64,000 nucleotides of DNA from the NCBI RefSeq assembly GCF_002884445.1, contig NZ_KZ614144.1:3330094-3394093 (forward strand), read 5' to 3'. The position numbers were made by a program, and so were the translations under genes. Of this stretch, positions 1 to 8,585 are shown in pieces; position 1 is the first letter of the stretch; every line of letters starts with the position of its first letter. The notes under the pieces were generated by a model, which was not told the DNA's origin, did not search any database, and saw nothing but the letters and a program-made list of their open reading frames with translations. Source of the stretch: Paenibacillus castaneae (GTDB lineage Bacteria; Bacillota; Bacilli; Paenibacillales; Paenibacillaceae).

Positions 1-795
1 GTAAACGTAAGTATCGATTACCGTCACCTCGTCAATTAACACCGGGTTATTACCGACAATTCCATAAATCATTCCAAAGTCACCATAAAAGATCCGTCCA
101 ACACTTAGTAATGTTAAGACAATGATAGTCGGTTTTAACATAGGAATCGTTAAGAAAACAATACGCTGCAGTTTATTAGCGCCATCTACTTTTGCTGCTT
201 CATATAAGCTTCCATCAAAGTTAGCCATTGCAGCCATATAAAGAATAGAACTATACCCGCTCCACTTCCAAACACTCGAAAAAATAATGATCCATTTCCA
301 ATACTTTGGTTCTGAATACCATCTGATCGGATCTGCTCCAAAGAACTCCAAAATATTGTTGGCAACACCTACATCCGTTGAGAAGATCCCGTATAGAATA
401 GCTCCTACTACAACCCATGATATGAAATATGGAAAAAACATCATGCTTTGAGCTACTCGTCTATATGCTTTGTTGCGTATCTCGTTTAAGAAAACAGCAA
501 TACTGACTGGAACAATAATGCCTAATATAAGGCTGAAAAAGTTTATATATAAGGTATTATAGGTAACCTTCCACCCCATGCTGTTTTTAGAAAAGAAGTA
601 GGTGAAATTATCCAGACCAACAAATTTGCTGCCAAATATTCCGTCCACTACATTAAAATCGGTAAAAGCCATCCATATGCCTGCAAAAGGGATATAGCAG
701 AACATAATTAGCACAATAAGTGCAGGCACACACATGAGATACAATATTCTGTTTTTCTTTATCTCATATACAATTCCTTTCACCATTAAACTCAT
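1..795 (-). CDS. Carbohydrate ABC transporter permease (LplB type), 3' end off window
   Basis: Inner-membrane permease of a binding-protein-dependent sugar importer. About 265 codons are present and the reading frame stays open to the left edge, so the C-terminus is missing (the family is usually 290-320 residues). The translation starts MSLMVKGIVYEIKKN and shows successive hydrophobic segments. The EAA cytoplasmic loop that contacts the ATPase is visible near residue 195 (YEAAKVDGANKLQRIVF). The ATG at 795 follows an AAAGG ribosome site and lies 7 bases after the stop of the oxidoreductase gene, so it is probably the distal gene of the same operon. The partner permease, binding protein and ATPase are not in the window. 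The substrate is inferred only as an oligosaccharide from the neighbouring glycosidase-like genes. Confidence 0.88.
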   Translation of the reverse strand, partial: MSLMVKGIVYEIKKNRILYLMCVPALIVLIMFCYIPFAGIWMAFTDFNVVDGIFGSKFVGLDNFTYFFSKNSMGWKVTYNTLYINFFSLILGIIVPVSIAVFLNEIRNKAYRRVAQSMMFFPYFISWVVVGAILYGIFSTDVGVANNILEFFGADPIRWYSEPKYWKWIIIFSSVWKWSGYSSILYMAAMANFDGSLYEAAKVDGANKLQRIVFLTIPMLKPTIIVLTLLSVGRIFYGDFGMIYGIVGNNPVLIDEVTVIDTYVY

Positions 796-802
796 TACAT
801 CA

Positions 803-2086
803 CTACCTTTGCATCGTTATCGAGCAACTATCCTGTAATGTTTCTTGCAGCTCTTTTTTTAAATGGTCGATATCAATTACAGTACCGGTAACTCTTGCTT
901 TTTCAGCTGCATATGCCATAATATGACTTTCTACGGACCTATCTATGGAAGATCTGCTGCTGCTGTTTTGGTTTACTAAATTATCCAAGAAGTCAATCAT
1001 CAGTCCTGTATCGCCGCCATTATGTCCGCCTGTCATGGCAGCCGGCCGGATGACTGTTTGCTCACATTGTTCAGCCGCATTAGATGTAAACCGGGTTACT
1101 TCAATAATATTTAAGCTGTCATCTCCTCTAATTTCTCCATGCTCACACATTATTTTAATCGTTCGATACATTTTATTTGTAAATCCGCTCAAATTAAAAT
1201 TTACCGTGACCCCATTTTTAAACTCAATCACGGTTGCCTGGTGATCACAAACATTATTATCAGACCGATAAACACAGCGTCCGTATGGACTTGTTTCCAA
1301 AGCCTTCAACAATCCTTCTTCTGTCTGATCCACTGAGATGGTAGTAGCCGGCCATTGTCCTCTTATGGGGAGATATGCTTTTCTGGCATCGAACCGACAA
1401 TCTGCAGCAACCTTACAGTCTAAGCATCGATCAGCACTATTAGCCGGTGCATTCTCTTCTTTGAAATAAGTCAGGTCTCCATAAGAAGAAATCCGCTTCG
1501 CATCACTGTCTACCAACCACGATAGAATATCCATGTCATGGCAGGACTTCTGCATAATGATAGGGCTCGCCAGATCACTTCTTCTCCAATTGCCCCTTAC
1601 AAATGAATGAGCCATATGATAATTTCCGACGTTCTCATTATGCTGAATGGTTATGACCTTCCCCAGCTCTTTGCTATCAATAATTTTCTTTATTTCCGCA
1701 AAGAAATTTGTATATCTAAGTACATGACAAACGATAACTTTGCGTCCTTTTTCATTCGCTTTTTGTTGTATTCTTAAACATTCCTCAGGACTCGGAGAAA
1801 TTGGCTTTTCCAAAAGAATGTCATAACCAAGGTCAAGCGCTTTCATCGTTTGCGCATAATGGTCTCTGTCCATAGAAGAAATAATAAGGGCATCGCAAAT
1901 TTTTCCTAATTTATAAAATTCATCTACAGATTCAAATTGATTCTCGAGAGGGATTCCAAACTCATCTGCTGCAGCCTTTCTTCTAGTATCATTCGGTTCA
2001 ACTACCGCGATAATATCTGCACTTTTGCTCGCGTACTGTGAGTAGATCATACCTCTTTGCCCTGCTCCGATTAATGCTAATTTCAA
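803..2086 (-). CDS. Gfo/Idh/MocA family NAD(P)-dependent oxidoreductase
   Basis: Cytoplasmic sugar or inositol dehydrogenase-like enzyme of 427 residues. The N-terminal Rossmann fold shows GAGQRG at residues 7-12 and the family EKP motif at 93-95. The C-terminal alpha/beta domain carries SCHDMD near 181-186, the usual place for the catalytic His/Asp. A cysteine group (Cys221, Cys224, Cys230) may bind a metal or be structural. The start sits just after the 2135-3220 gene and the stop is 7 bases before the permease ATG, so it belongs to the LacI-linked minus-strand operon. The likely role is oxidation or epimerisation of a released sugar; the substrate cannot be read from sequence. Confidence 0.9.
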   Translation of the reverse strand: MKLALIGAGQRGMIYSQYASKSADIIAVVEPNDTRRKAAADEFGIPLENQFESVDEFYKLGKICDALIISSMDRDHYAQTMKALDLGYDILLEKPISPSPEECLRIQQKANEKGRKVIVCHVLRYTNFFAEIKKIIDSKELGKVITIQHNENVGNYHMAHSFVRGNWRRSDLASPIIMQKSCHDMDILSWLVDSDAKRISSYGDLTYFKEENAPANSADRCLDCKVAADCRFDARKAYLPIRGQWPATTISVDQTEEGLLKALETSPYGRCVYRSDNNVCDHQATVIEFKNGVTVNFNLSGFTNKMYRTIKIMCEHGEIRGDDSLNIIEVTRFTSNAAEQCEQTVIRPAAMTGGHNGGDTGLMIDFLDNLVNQNSSSRSSIDRSVESHIMAYAAEKARVTGTVIDIDHLKKELQETLQDSCSITMQR

Positions 2087-2134
2087 ATCAACTACCTCCA
2101 GCGTATGATTTTTCGTCCAAGAAGCTCTCTATTT

Positions 2135-3220
2135 CTACTCCGGTACTTTAGGGTCTTCTAGTGGATAATATCCTTCCGGATAGTACCTATCCCATATATT
2201 CAAAAGTGGATCTTCATTTGTTATTTCGATTTTTACAATACCCGCTTTATAATACCCATCCTTTTCGTTGCTTTGTATATTTAGATGGATATAGGATCGG
2301 TCTTTGTAAAATAATGCTAGGCTCAGTGTGTAATTTCCCGGCTCCATATTCGGCAATTGTATGATCTCGTTATGGACAAGGTCTCCCGTTAACCAAGATT
2401 GTGTTGCAGCATGCATGGGGAGTTCATAAGATACATCCCCTTGCTCCAATTTAATCCATAGATCAAATTCACGATAAATCCTAGAGCTCCCTGTGTTAAC
2501 AAACCAGAAACGAAGCGGCAAGCTGCCATGACTTGAAACGGTCTCTGGATAAGTCAGTCTACGTAGTGCAAGGTCATATCCAAGCCCTATATTCAGATTA
2601 GAAAGGCTTACATGCCATCGGTATGCCTCGCGTCTAATATTAGGACCGCATACGTTATCGGTCACATGAAGGACAACCGGGTAACTCTTCCATACATGCT
2701 GCAGCTTTTGTTTGGCAAATGCTTCGCAGCAGGCAATCCAATTAACTTCACTGCCCATTACCAGCAAGCCAAATCCACGGCCATGTTCTCTTAAATAATG
2801 AATCAGTCTATCATTGTGCAGATCAGCAAGAAGCGTCCGTGAATCAAACGTATCCATATAGGCATTCCATTCTTCCTTGCCATCAGCTAGTGTCGATATA
2901 ACAACGCCCACAAGGCGGCTGTCTGAATCGATATAACTCCCAACTTTTCTTATAAAGGCCGCGAAACAATCGCTAACATAGCCCGTTACCCATAAAGGTA
3001 AGTCCGGATTGAGTACAAGTATAGGATTTATTGCTGTGTTAAGTGCTTCCTTCACCTTTTCAAGTCTATACTCTCCTCTGGTTGGCTCCAGATCTCTCCA
3101 TGAGAATGAAACATATTGAATCTGTCCGTTTCCTGAATTATTTTCATTCCTCGGTAATGGATGAGGCCGAACTTTTATTGCTTTATACTTCTCGTAGTTT
3201 TCCAGCGAATATTTACCCAT
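2135..3220 (-). CDS. Glycosidase-like protein with C-terminal beta-domain (DUF4832-like)
   Basis: About 361 residues. The N-terminal half resembles a TIM-barrel glycosidase: the segment SWRDLEPTRGEYRLEKV matches the W-x-x-x-E-P-x-x-G-x-Y strand of GH-A-clan enzymes. The C-terminal 120 residues form a beta-rich domain ending in KDGYYKAGIVKIE, which closely parallels the end of the 4534-5868 product (QDGYYQMGKLFIK), so the two are diverged paralogs. The start at 3220 is chosen because a GGGGAGG site lies 7 bases upstream. An in-frame start at 3271 would overlap the preceding gene and lacks a site. No signal peptide, so it probably acts on imported oligosaccharides. The family name is from memory and moderately secure. 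Confidence 0.7.
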   Translation of the reverse strand: MGKYSLENYEKYKAIKVRPHPLPRNENNSGNGQIQYVSFSWRDLEPTRGEYRLEKVKEALNTAINPILVLNPDLPLWVTGYVSDCFAAFIRKVGSYIDSDSRLVGVVISTLADGKEEWNAYMDTFDSRTLLADLHNDRLIHYLREHGRGFGLLVMGSEVNWIACCEAFAKQKLQHVWKSYPVVLHVTDNVCGPNIRREAYRWHVSLSNLNIGLGYDLALRRLTYPETVSSHGSLPLRFWFVNTGSSRIYREFDLWIKLEQGDVSYELPMHAATQSWLTGDLVHNEIIQLPNMEPGNYTLSLALFYKDRSYIHLNIQSNEKDGYYKAGIVKIEITNEDPLLNIWDRYYPEGYYPLEDPKVPE

Positions 3221-3233
3221 CCAATTGCCTCCC

Positions 3234-4526
3234 CTATAAATGGCTGTCAACTGTCTCAAGGAATTGATCAATATCCGCAGCTGTTATATATGGCATGCTT
3301 CCAATCTTTTCGATTTCTTCCTTCAAAACGATCATGCTTAATGTGTTAAATCGGGCACCCGTCTTCATATACGCTGCGGCTGCTTTTTGCAACGAGGTTG
3401 TGAATTGGACAGGGCTTTGGACAGGGTCTGCCTCCCGGTCTCCAAAGGCTTCATAACGCAGCATGCTGTCCCCTTCAAATGTTGGATAATTATAAAACTG
3501 CCTTTGGACTTGCACGATATTGCTTTTTTCATTGTCTAATAGGAGTGATAATCTAGTATCATAAAGCCAGCTTGCACTCCAGAATCCTTTTATTATTAAC
3601 TCAGGATAATATTTGGCATATAATTCGATAGCCATAGCCATTGAATTTCTCAGCCTGTCAGGTGTATAACCGGGGCCAGATGGAATATGAAGCCCTAAAA
3701 GGGTATCCCCTTTCTGAAGAACAGGTTCCCATTCCTTCTTTACAATAGAAGTCGGTTCTCTTTCAACGAATCCCATTGGATTTATCCGGTTAGCTATGAT
3801 GCAATCTGCATTTTCGTCCCATACCGATATGAAATGTCCTCGAGAATCAAAAACATCATTGATTCCATTCCTTTGACCATCACTGCGAAACTCTTCTCCC
3901 GCATGCCGAAGTGCAATGACTTTTTTCGTTTTCACATGACGAAACATGGTGAATTGATCATCAAATCGGTAGGGTATAAAGAGAAATCTATCTAATCGAA
4001 ATATGGAACAAGTATAAAAATTCATATCCCACGGAAAATCATTAACTTTAGAATCACCATGTGCAGCTAATTTTTCTAATTGAGCCCCGAGGGGCTGATG
4101 AGGTATCTTCTCGTAATACTCTCTCGGGATTCCGCGCTTTTCCAACAATTCCATAGAAGGGACAACGCAGGCGAGCAGCAAAAGAAATGAATATAAATCA
4201 CCATACTGCTTCATACATCCTGGAGTCATATTCGTATAAAAGGCTTCGTCACAGCGATTACGCGCGGAGCACATATCTTCCACTAAAAATGTGGTGAAAA
4301 AAAATAATTTTTCATCATTTTCTATTTCTTCAATCCCATGAACCAGCAATTGCTGTGTATGCTCAGGGATTTGATATTGCTCAAAAATAGTAGATAAAAA
4401 TTTGCGTGGAATGAGTGTTGTCTTATTATCCGGTTTATAGCGTTTATATTTTTCTTCTAAACCTTCAGGTAGATAATCAAAATTGCAGTACGCAATAGAC
4501 TCTTTAAAATCCAATCTAAGCTCCAT
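3234..4526 (-). CDS. Acyltransferase-domain protein of the NAT_N / GNAT_C (DUF5596) type
   Basis: 430 residues, no signal peptide and no clear membrane segment. The architecture resembles the two-domain proteins annotated as acyltransferase domain-containing, with a helical N-terminal part and a GNAT-like C-terminal fold (about residues 230-400: GDTLLGLHIPSGPGYTPD, then HIPSGPGYTPDRLRNSMAMA). These proteins recur beside glycosidases in Paenibacillus and Actinobacteria; I infer a role in acyl group transfer on sugars but no activity is established here. It lies between the two glycosidase-like paralogs with 7- and 13-base gaps, so it is almost certainly co-transcribed. It could also be a sensor rather than an enzyme. 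Confidence 0.65.
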   Translation of the reverse strand: MELRLDFKESIAYCNFDYLPEGLEEKYKRYKPDNKTTLIPRKFLSTIFEQYQIPEHTQQLLVHGIEEIENDEKLFFFTTFLVEDMCSARNRCDEAFYTNMTPGCMKQYGDLYSFLLLLACVVPSMELLEKRGIPREYYEKIPHQPLGAQLEKLAAHGDSKVNDFPWDMNFYTCSIFRLDRFLFIPYRFDDQFTMFRHVKTKKVIALRHAGEEFRSDGQRNGINDVFDSRGHFISVWDENADCIIANRINPMGFVEREPTSIVKKEWEPVLQKGDTLLGLHIPSGPGYTPDRLRNSMAMAIELYAKYYPELIIKGFWSASWLYDTRLSLLLDNEKSNIVQVQRQFYNYPTFEGDSMLRYEAFGDREADPVQSPVQFTTSLQKAAAAYMKTGARFNTLSMIVLKEEIEKIGSMPYITAADIDQFLETVDSHL

Positions 4527-4533
4527 TCCTTAC

Positions 4534-5868
4534 TCATCCCCTCTTTATGAATAGTTTTCCCATTTGGTAATAGCCGTCCTGATTTCCTTCGATCGCAAGC
4601 TTTATATTCCCGATCTCTTTCACGCCGGTTTCTATGCCAATTGCTAAATCATACTCTCCTTCTGGAACCTCACTCGGTATAGAGAAGCTTTCCTCCCAAG
4701 CAATATCTTCATCAGGCAGCCATTCTCTAATATCTTCTCTGCTATTAAGCGTATAAGTCTGATCATTGCCTATAAGCTTCAATACAAGCGGATAGTGATT
4801 ATAGATAGGAGCGACTCCTACATTAGCCCACAAAGCAGTAATGTGCAGATTGCCGCCTGCCTTCACTTCAGAATCATAAGTGAACTTTCTTAATTCAAAG
4901 CGGTACCCCATCTTTTTTAACCATTGCTTTACATTTTCTTTCCAAGGCTCTGGTACGATCGTTCCTTTGTTATTGAAGGAAGAAATATGCCATTTGAGCG
5001 TTTCCTGAATGATGTAATCAATATCCCAGCCCTGAATATACCAGTCATTCATATGCCAGCATGCTTCAAATAAAACAGGAGCTTTCTCCCAAGCATCTTC
5101 CATTTTAAAGTTCTGTATATTCTGAGGGTAGAAATCAGTCATATGTGACCATTCTTCTCCATGAAAACCGCCCATATCTCCTAAGCAATCTACACGAAAA
5201 CCCACTTTGGCTTTTCGATCCGTTATAATCTTCATAGACATCGGGTCATGCAAAAGGGCCTGAAGCGGTGTTATTTTAAATCCATCCAAATAGGCATCTG
5301 TAATAGACTGAATGGCCTCCGGCTTTAAAAACTCAGTTCCTCCGCCTTCCCCCCATGCTCCTACAATCGTCAAATCTATAGAGCTTATTACAGGATGCCC
5401 GTCATACTTTATAGCAAAAGCTTTTATAAATTCAGACCAATAGTCAACATAACGTGATGTCTGAGGATCTACTCTCCAAAAAGGGAATTCAGGCTCCTCC
5501 GGGTTTTCCGCTCGGAACCATTCCGGTATATCATCTTCTTCGTTTAGTGCATATGGCGAGCATCGTACCACTGCAGTACAGCCAATGGATTTCGCATAGT
5601 CCAATTTCCCCTCCAGCACTTCCCACCTGTACTCACCTTTTGTGACTTCTATATCTCTCCAGCGCACACTGCAGAAATATACTTTGCTATCCGGATGATT
5701 ATAAGTGCTGCTGTCTTCGGTAAACTTATATTTTTCTTTCTTTTCCCCTCTATTGTCATACACATCACCAATGTCGCCCATTAATCCAGGTGCAGAAATG
5801 AAACCAATGCCGGGATTGCTTATTAAGCTATCGATTATTGCTGGGTACACCGTTACTGCTTTACTCAT
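4534..5868 (-). CDS. Glycosidase-like protein with C-terminal DUF4832-like domain
   Basis: 444 residues and first gene of the minus-strand operon. The N-terminus has SNPGIGF followed by VRWRDIEVTKGEYRWE, typical of GH-A-clan barrels. GAWGEGGGTEF near residue 170 contains the candidate acid/base Glu. The C-terminal beta domain carries GGNLHITALWANVG and the ending NQDGYYQMGKLFIK shared with the 2135-3220 product. No signal peptide, so it is cytosolic. The ATG at 5868 has a GGGAG site 10 bases upstream and faces the lacI gene across a 333-bp regulatory gap. The specificity is unknown; a beta-galactosidase-like or arabinosidase activity would suit the context. Confidence 0.7.
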   Translation of the reverse strand: MSKAVTVYPAIIDSLISNPGIGFISAPGLMGDIGDVYDNRGEKKEKYKFTEDSSTYNHPDSKVYFCSVRWRDIEVTKGEYRWEVLEGKLDYAKSIGCTAVVRCSPYALNEEDDIPEWFRAENPEEPEFPFWRVDPQTSRYVDYWSEFIKAFAIKYDGHPVISSIDLTIVGAWGEGGGTEFLKPEAIQSITDAYLDGFKITPLQALLHDPMSMKIITDRKAKVGFRVDCLGDMGGFHGEEWSHMTDFYPQNIQNFKMEDAWEKAPVLFEACWHMNDWYIQGWDIDYIIQETLKWHISSFNNKGTIVPEPWKENVKQWLKKMGYRFELRKFTYDSEVKAGGNLHITALWANVGVAPIYNHYPLVLKLIGNDQTYTLNSREDIREWLPDEDIAWEESFSIPSEVPEGEYDLAIGIETGVKEIGNIKLAIEGNQDGYYQMGKLFIKRG

Positions 5869-5917
5869 GTCTGATCATCTCCCAAACAGATATACTCTTA
5901 AGTAAACAGCATTTGCA

Positions 5918-5946
5918 TTCTTGTTACGTTGTATGTTACGTTATAA
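5918..5946. promoter_or_regulatory. Tandem TGTTACGTT operator-like boxes
   Basis: Two direct copies of TGTTACGTT (5922-5930 and 5934-5942), 12 bases apart, lie about 55-75 bases upstream of the first gene of the minus-strand sugar operon. An inverted copy is found at 6156-6164 next to lacI. Central CG and flanking T/A bases fit LacI-family half-sites. Assignment to the neighbouring LacI regulator is inference. Confidence 0.5.
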
Positions 5947-6104
5947 ATACGATTTGTTTAGTAATCTTATGGTGCAATTATAACATTTTTAACCAAACCT
6001 GCAAGTGAAATTTATATCAGGCAAAAAACTAAAATTAAGATGACATAGTCTATCATCCGTATGTTACTATATTGATTAATAGGCATACATAGGGACAATA
6101 TTGC

Positions 6105-6168
6105 ATTAACGTAATTTCGACGCAACAAAACATAAATAAGCTAATGACGATTCACAACGTAACATTGC
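6105..6168. promoter_or_regulatory. Inverted operator-like boxes upstream of lacI-type gene
   Basis: AACGTAACA at 6156-6164 is the reverse complement of the two boxes at 5922 and 5934. A related ATTAACGTAAT lies at 6105-6115. With those boxes they bracket the divergent promoter region, which suits autoregulation plus repression of the operon. Between the two sets lies AT-rich sequence in which I could not assign single promoters. Confidence 0.4.
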
Positions 6169-6201
6169 GATCATTAGCAATAAAGGAGACAATGCATATT
6201 T

Positions 6202-7224
6202 ATGAGTACGATTAGGGATGTTGCTAAATTAGCAAATGTGTCCACGGCCACCGTATCTAGAGTTTTAAACAATGATACGAAATATAAAATTACGGATGAA
6301 ACTCGTGAAAGAGTCTGGCAGGCTGTGACACAGCTTAACTATAAAATCAATGTTAGTCCGAGGCGTCAAGCAGCAGCAAAGGATACTGCCACTAACAAGG
6401 CGCACATCAAAATTGGGTGTGTATTAAGTGTTACAAAAAATAAGTATAACGATCCTTACTTCATGTCTATATTATCTGGTGTAGAAGAGCGATTGCATCA
6501 ATCAGGGTACAATATTGCCTTTATTCGGACTGGACATGAATTTGATGATAAGAAGATATTGTTTAATACATTTAGTGAATCCATTACAGGTCTTATTCTA
6601 ATGGAATCCTTAAATAGCGAAACATACGAGTATGTTCGCAAGCAGGTTCCGCATATTGTTGGCATCGATACCGAACGCTGGGATATCGATAATGTAGGTT
6701 ATGATCATTACAATGTTGCTTCTCTGGCCGTAAGCCATCTTATTGAAAAAGGTCATACGAATATTGGATATATAGGTGGAAGCGGATTAAAGAGCAACTT
6801 GAAAGAAAGCCGACGCTATCAAGGCTACTATTCCACCATGCATGCTGCCGGATTGTCTGTAAATCCCGATTGGATTATAGATTGTTTATGGGATGAAGTT
6901 GTTTGTATAGAAAAAATCAATCATTTATGCAAAACAAATAATCTACCAACTGCCTTTTTCGCTGCCAGTGATTTGATGGCTATGGCAGCCCTTAACAGCT
7001 TATATAACAATGGCATCGCTGTGCCTGACAAAGTGGCCGTTATAGGCCTATCCAATATTGAAGTATCGAAGTACTCCAATCCCCCTCTATCTACGATTGA
7101 TGTGCCCACCGAGGAAGTTGGCATGGTCGCCGTCGATCTTTTATTAGAGCGAATAAATGGAAATACGCTGCTGCCGAAAAAGGTTATTTTACCTACACAC
7201 TTAGTCTTACGCAGTTCAACTTAA
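6202..7224 (+). CDS. LacI family transcriptional regulator
   Basis: 340-residue DNA-binding regulator. The N-terminal helix-turn-helix is textbook LacI (TIRDVAKLANVSTATVSRVL, residues 3-22), followed by the hinge and a periplasmic-binding-like effector domain. That domain has the usual signatures GLILMES, SHLIEKGHTNIGYIGG and the C-terminal STIDVPTEEVG. The ATG at 6202 follows AAAGGAG. It is divergent from the glycosidase/oxidoreductase/ABC operon and is most simply the sugar-responsive repressor of that operon, acting on the TGTTACGTT boxes in the shared gap. Effector unknown. A stem-loop at 7273-7314 follows the stop. Confidence 0.93.
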   Translation: MSTIRDVAKLANVSTATVSRVLNNDTKYKITDETRERVWQAVTQLNYKINVSPRRQAAAKDTATNKAHIKIGCVLSVTKNKYNDPYFMSILSGVEERLHQSGYNIAFIRTGHEFDDKKILFNTFSESITGLILMESLNSETYEYVRKQVPHIVGIDTERWDIDNVGYDHYNVASLAVSHLIEKGHTNIGYIGGSGLKSNLKESRRYQGYYSTMHAAGLSVNPDWIIDCLWDEVVCIEKINHLCKTNNLPTAFFAASDLMAMAALNSLYNNGIAVPDKVAVIGLSNIEVSKYSNPPLSTIDVPTEEVGMVAVDLLLERINGNTLLPKKVILPTHLVLRSST

Positions 7225-7272
7225 ACAAAACTCACCTATTAATACCCGATGAAAAACGAAAGGTAAGATAAA

Positions 7273-7318
7273 GCAAAAGCAGCCCCTCCTCTGATGAGGA
7301 AGAGCTGCTATTTGCGTT
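7273..7318. terminator. Bidirectional stem-loop between lacI-type and kinase genes
   Basis: Arms GCAAAAGCAGCCCCTCCTC (7273-7291) and 7295-7314 pair with a TGAT loop and a few mismatches. It sits between two convergent genes, so it probably terminates both. Confidence 0.7.
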
Positions 7319-7372
7319 TCAAATCACTTTCATCATCTCTAGTTATCTTACATATAGATTTGCGTAATGATC

Positions 7373-7876
7373 TCAATGCTTTAGTTGTCGTATTTTCAAA
7401 ATAATTTCACTGACACATTGCTCGATGCTCATATTAGAGCAATCAACTGTATTATCACAATACTTCAAGTATAAGGGGATTCTTTCCTCATAGATATCTT
7501 GAAGATGATTTCCTCTCTTCATTACAATGCCTCTAGTTGTAATGTTTACTAATCTCTTTTTAATTTCTTCATATGGGACATGTAAATATATAATCAGTCC
7601 CCCCTGTTTAAGGGCATGCATAGCTTTTTCTGAATATACAACGCTCCCACCTGTAGATATAACGCAATTTTTTAGCTGCAGCTCTGATACGATCTGTTCT
7701 TCGGTTTCCATGAATTTTTGTATGCCATCATCATCAATTATACCTTGTAACAGCCTGCCATCTTGTTGTTGGATAACGATGTCTGTATCAACGAACTCCA
7801 TTCCTAACGCTTTAGCAAGCAGTACGCCTAACGTGCTTTTACCAGCTCCAGACATTCCGATGAGAACGATATTCAT
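7373..7876 (-). CDS. Shikimate kinase-like P-loop kinase
   Basis: 167-residue cytosolic kinase with Walker A GMSGAGKST near the N-terminus and a DTD motif (VDTDIVIQ). ISTGGSVV stands where shikimate kinases have STGGG, and the lid/C-terminal region is EERIPLYLKYCDNTVD. The canonical RP of the lid is absent (TRGIVMKRG), so it is an AroK relative whose substrate may differ. The ATG at 7876 is preferred over an upstream in-frame GTG because GAGGAAG lies 5 bases before it. No aro genes are nearby and it appears monocistronic. Confidence 0.75.
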   Translation of the reverse strand: MNIVLIGMSGAGKSTLGVLLAKALGMEFVDTDIVIQQQDGRLLQGIIDDDGIQKFMETEEQIVSELQLKNCVISTGGSVVYSEKAMHALKQGGLIIYLHVPYEEIKKRLVNITTRGIVMKRGNHLQDIYEERIPLYLKYCDNTVDCSNMSIEQCVSEIILKIRQLKH

Positions 7877-8072
7877 ATTCTTCCTCACTTTTGTTCATTT
7901 GTATTTGTTTCGTTAATCTATTCGACATTTTCCATAAATATCCCCCTTGGGATGTTATTCTGCCCAGTTTAATGAAGATATTCCATGCGGTTTCTTTAAT
8001 AAGATTCGCTTCTGCTGCCAGAAGTGGAGTATAGTAGGAGTTGTTGAAAATATATTCTAGGAGGCTACAGCC

Positions 8073-8474
8073 ATGTCACAGGAGATCTGGATTAACCTGC
8101 CGGTCAAAGATGTTGAGAAGTCAACTGCCTTTTTCAATGAGATTGGATTCCATGCGGTGAGCGTTGGTAACGAGAGAGCCAAGCTTGCCATAGGCCAAAC
8201 AACGATTATGCTGTTCCCGGATGCGGCGTTTGAGAAATTTACAGGTTCAAAAACCGTAGATACTTCCCAAAGCGCAGAAGTAATATTTTCCATTGGCGCT
8301 GAAAGCAGAGAAGAAGTAGATGCCTTTATTCAAAAAGTAGAGTTTGCCGGAGGAAGCATCTTTGGCAAGCCGAGTGAAATTGACGGCTGGATGTACGGCG
8401 CAGGATTTGCCGACCTGGACGGTCACCGCTGGAACCTGCTGTACATGGATGAGAGCAAAATGCCGAAACGCTAA
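8073..8474 (+). CDS. VOC family (glyoxalase/bleomycin-resistance fold) protein
   Basis: 133 residues, one VOC module pair: IWINLPVKDVEKSTAFFNEIGF at the start, and a C-terminal half ending FADLDGHRWNLLYMD with the conserved D-x-x-G-x-x-W/x. The ATG follows TAGGAGG with good spacing. Family members bind metals in enzymes such as glyoxalase or dioxygenases, or sequester drugs. The N-terminal His ligand is not obvious, so the function is undetermined. Monocistronic, with its own terminator just downstream. Confidence 0.85.
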   Translation: MSQEIWINLPVKDVEKSTAFFNEIGFHAVSVGNERAKLAIGQTTIMLFPDAAFEKFTGSKTVDTSQSAEVIFSIGAESREEVDAFIQKVEFAGGSIFGKPSEIDGWMYGAGFADLDGHRWNLLYMDESKMPKR

Positions 8475-8478
8475 TATG

Positions 8479-8517
8479 AAAACGCCGGTCACCTGCTTAA
8501 GGTCACCGGCGTTTTTT
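8479..8517 (+). terminator. Rho-independent terminator after VOC gene
   Basis: Strong stem AACGCCGGT.ACC / GGT.ACCGGCGTT with one mismatch, loop TGCTTAA, then TTTTTT. Confidence 0.9.
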
Positions 8518-8585
8518 CACAACCCCTATAGTCTCATATCTGTAATTCAAATCAAAATCGTTGCTTAGAAGGAAAAATTGTTACC

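Noticed and set aside
186..368. 60-codon minus-strand frame
   Set aside because: Lies out of frame inside the ABC permease, whose true frame is open to the window edge.
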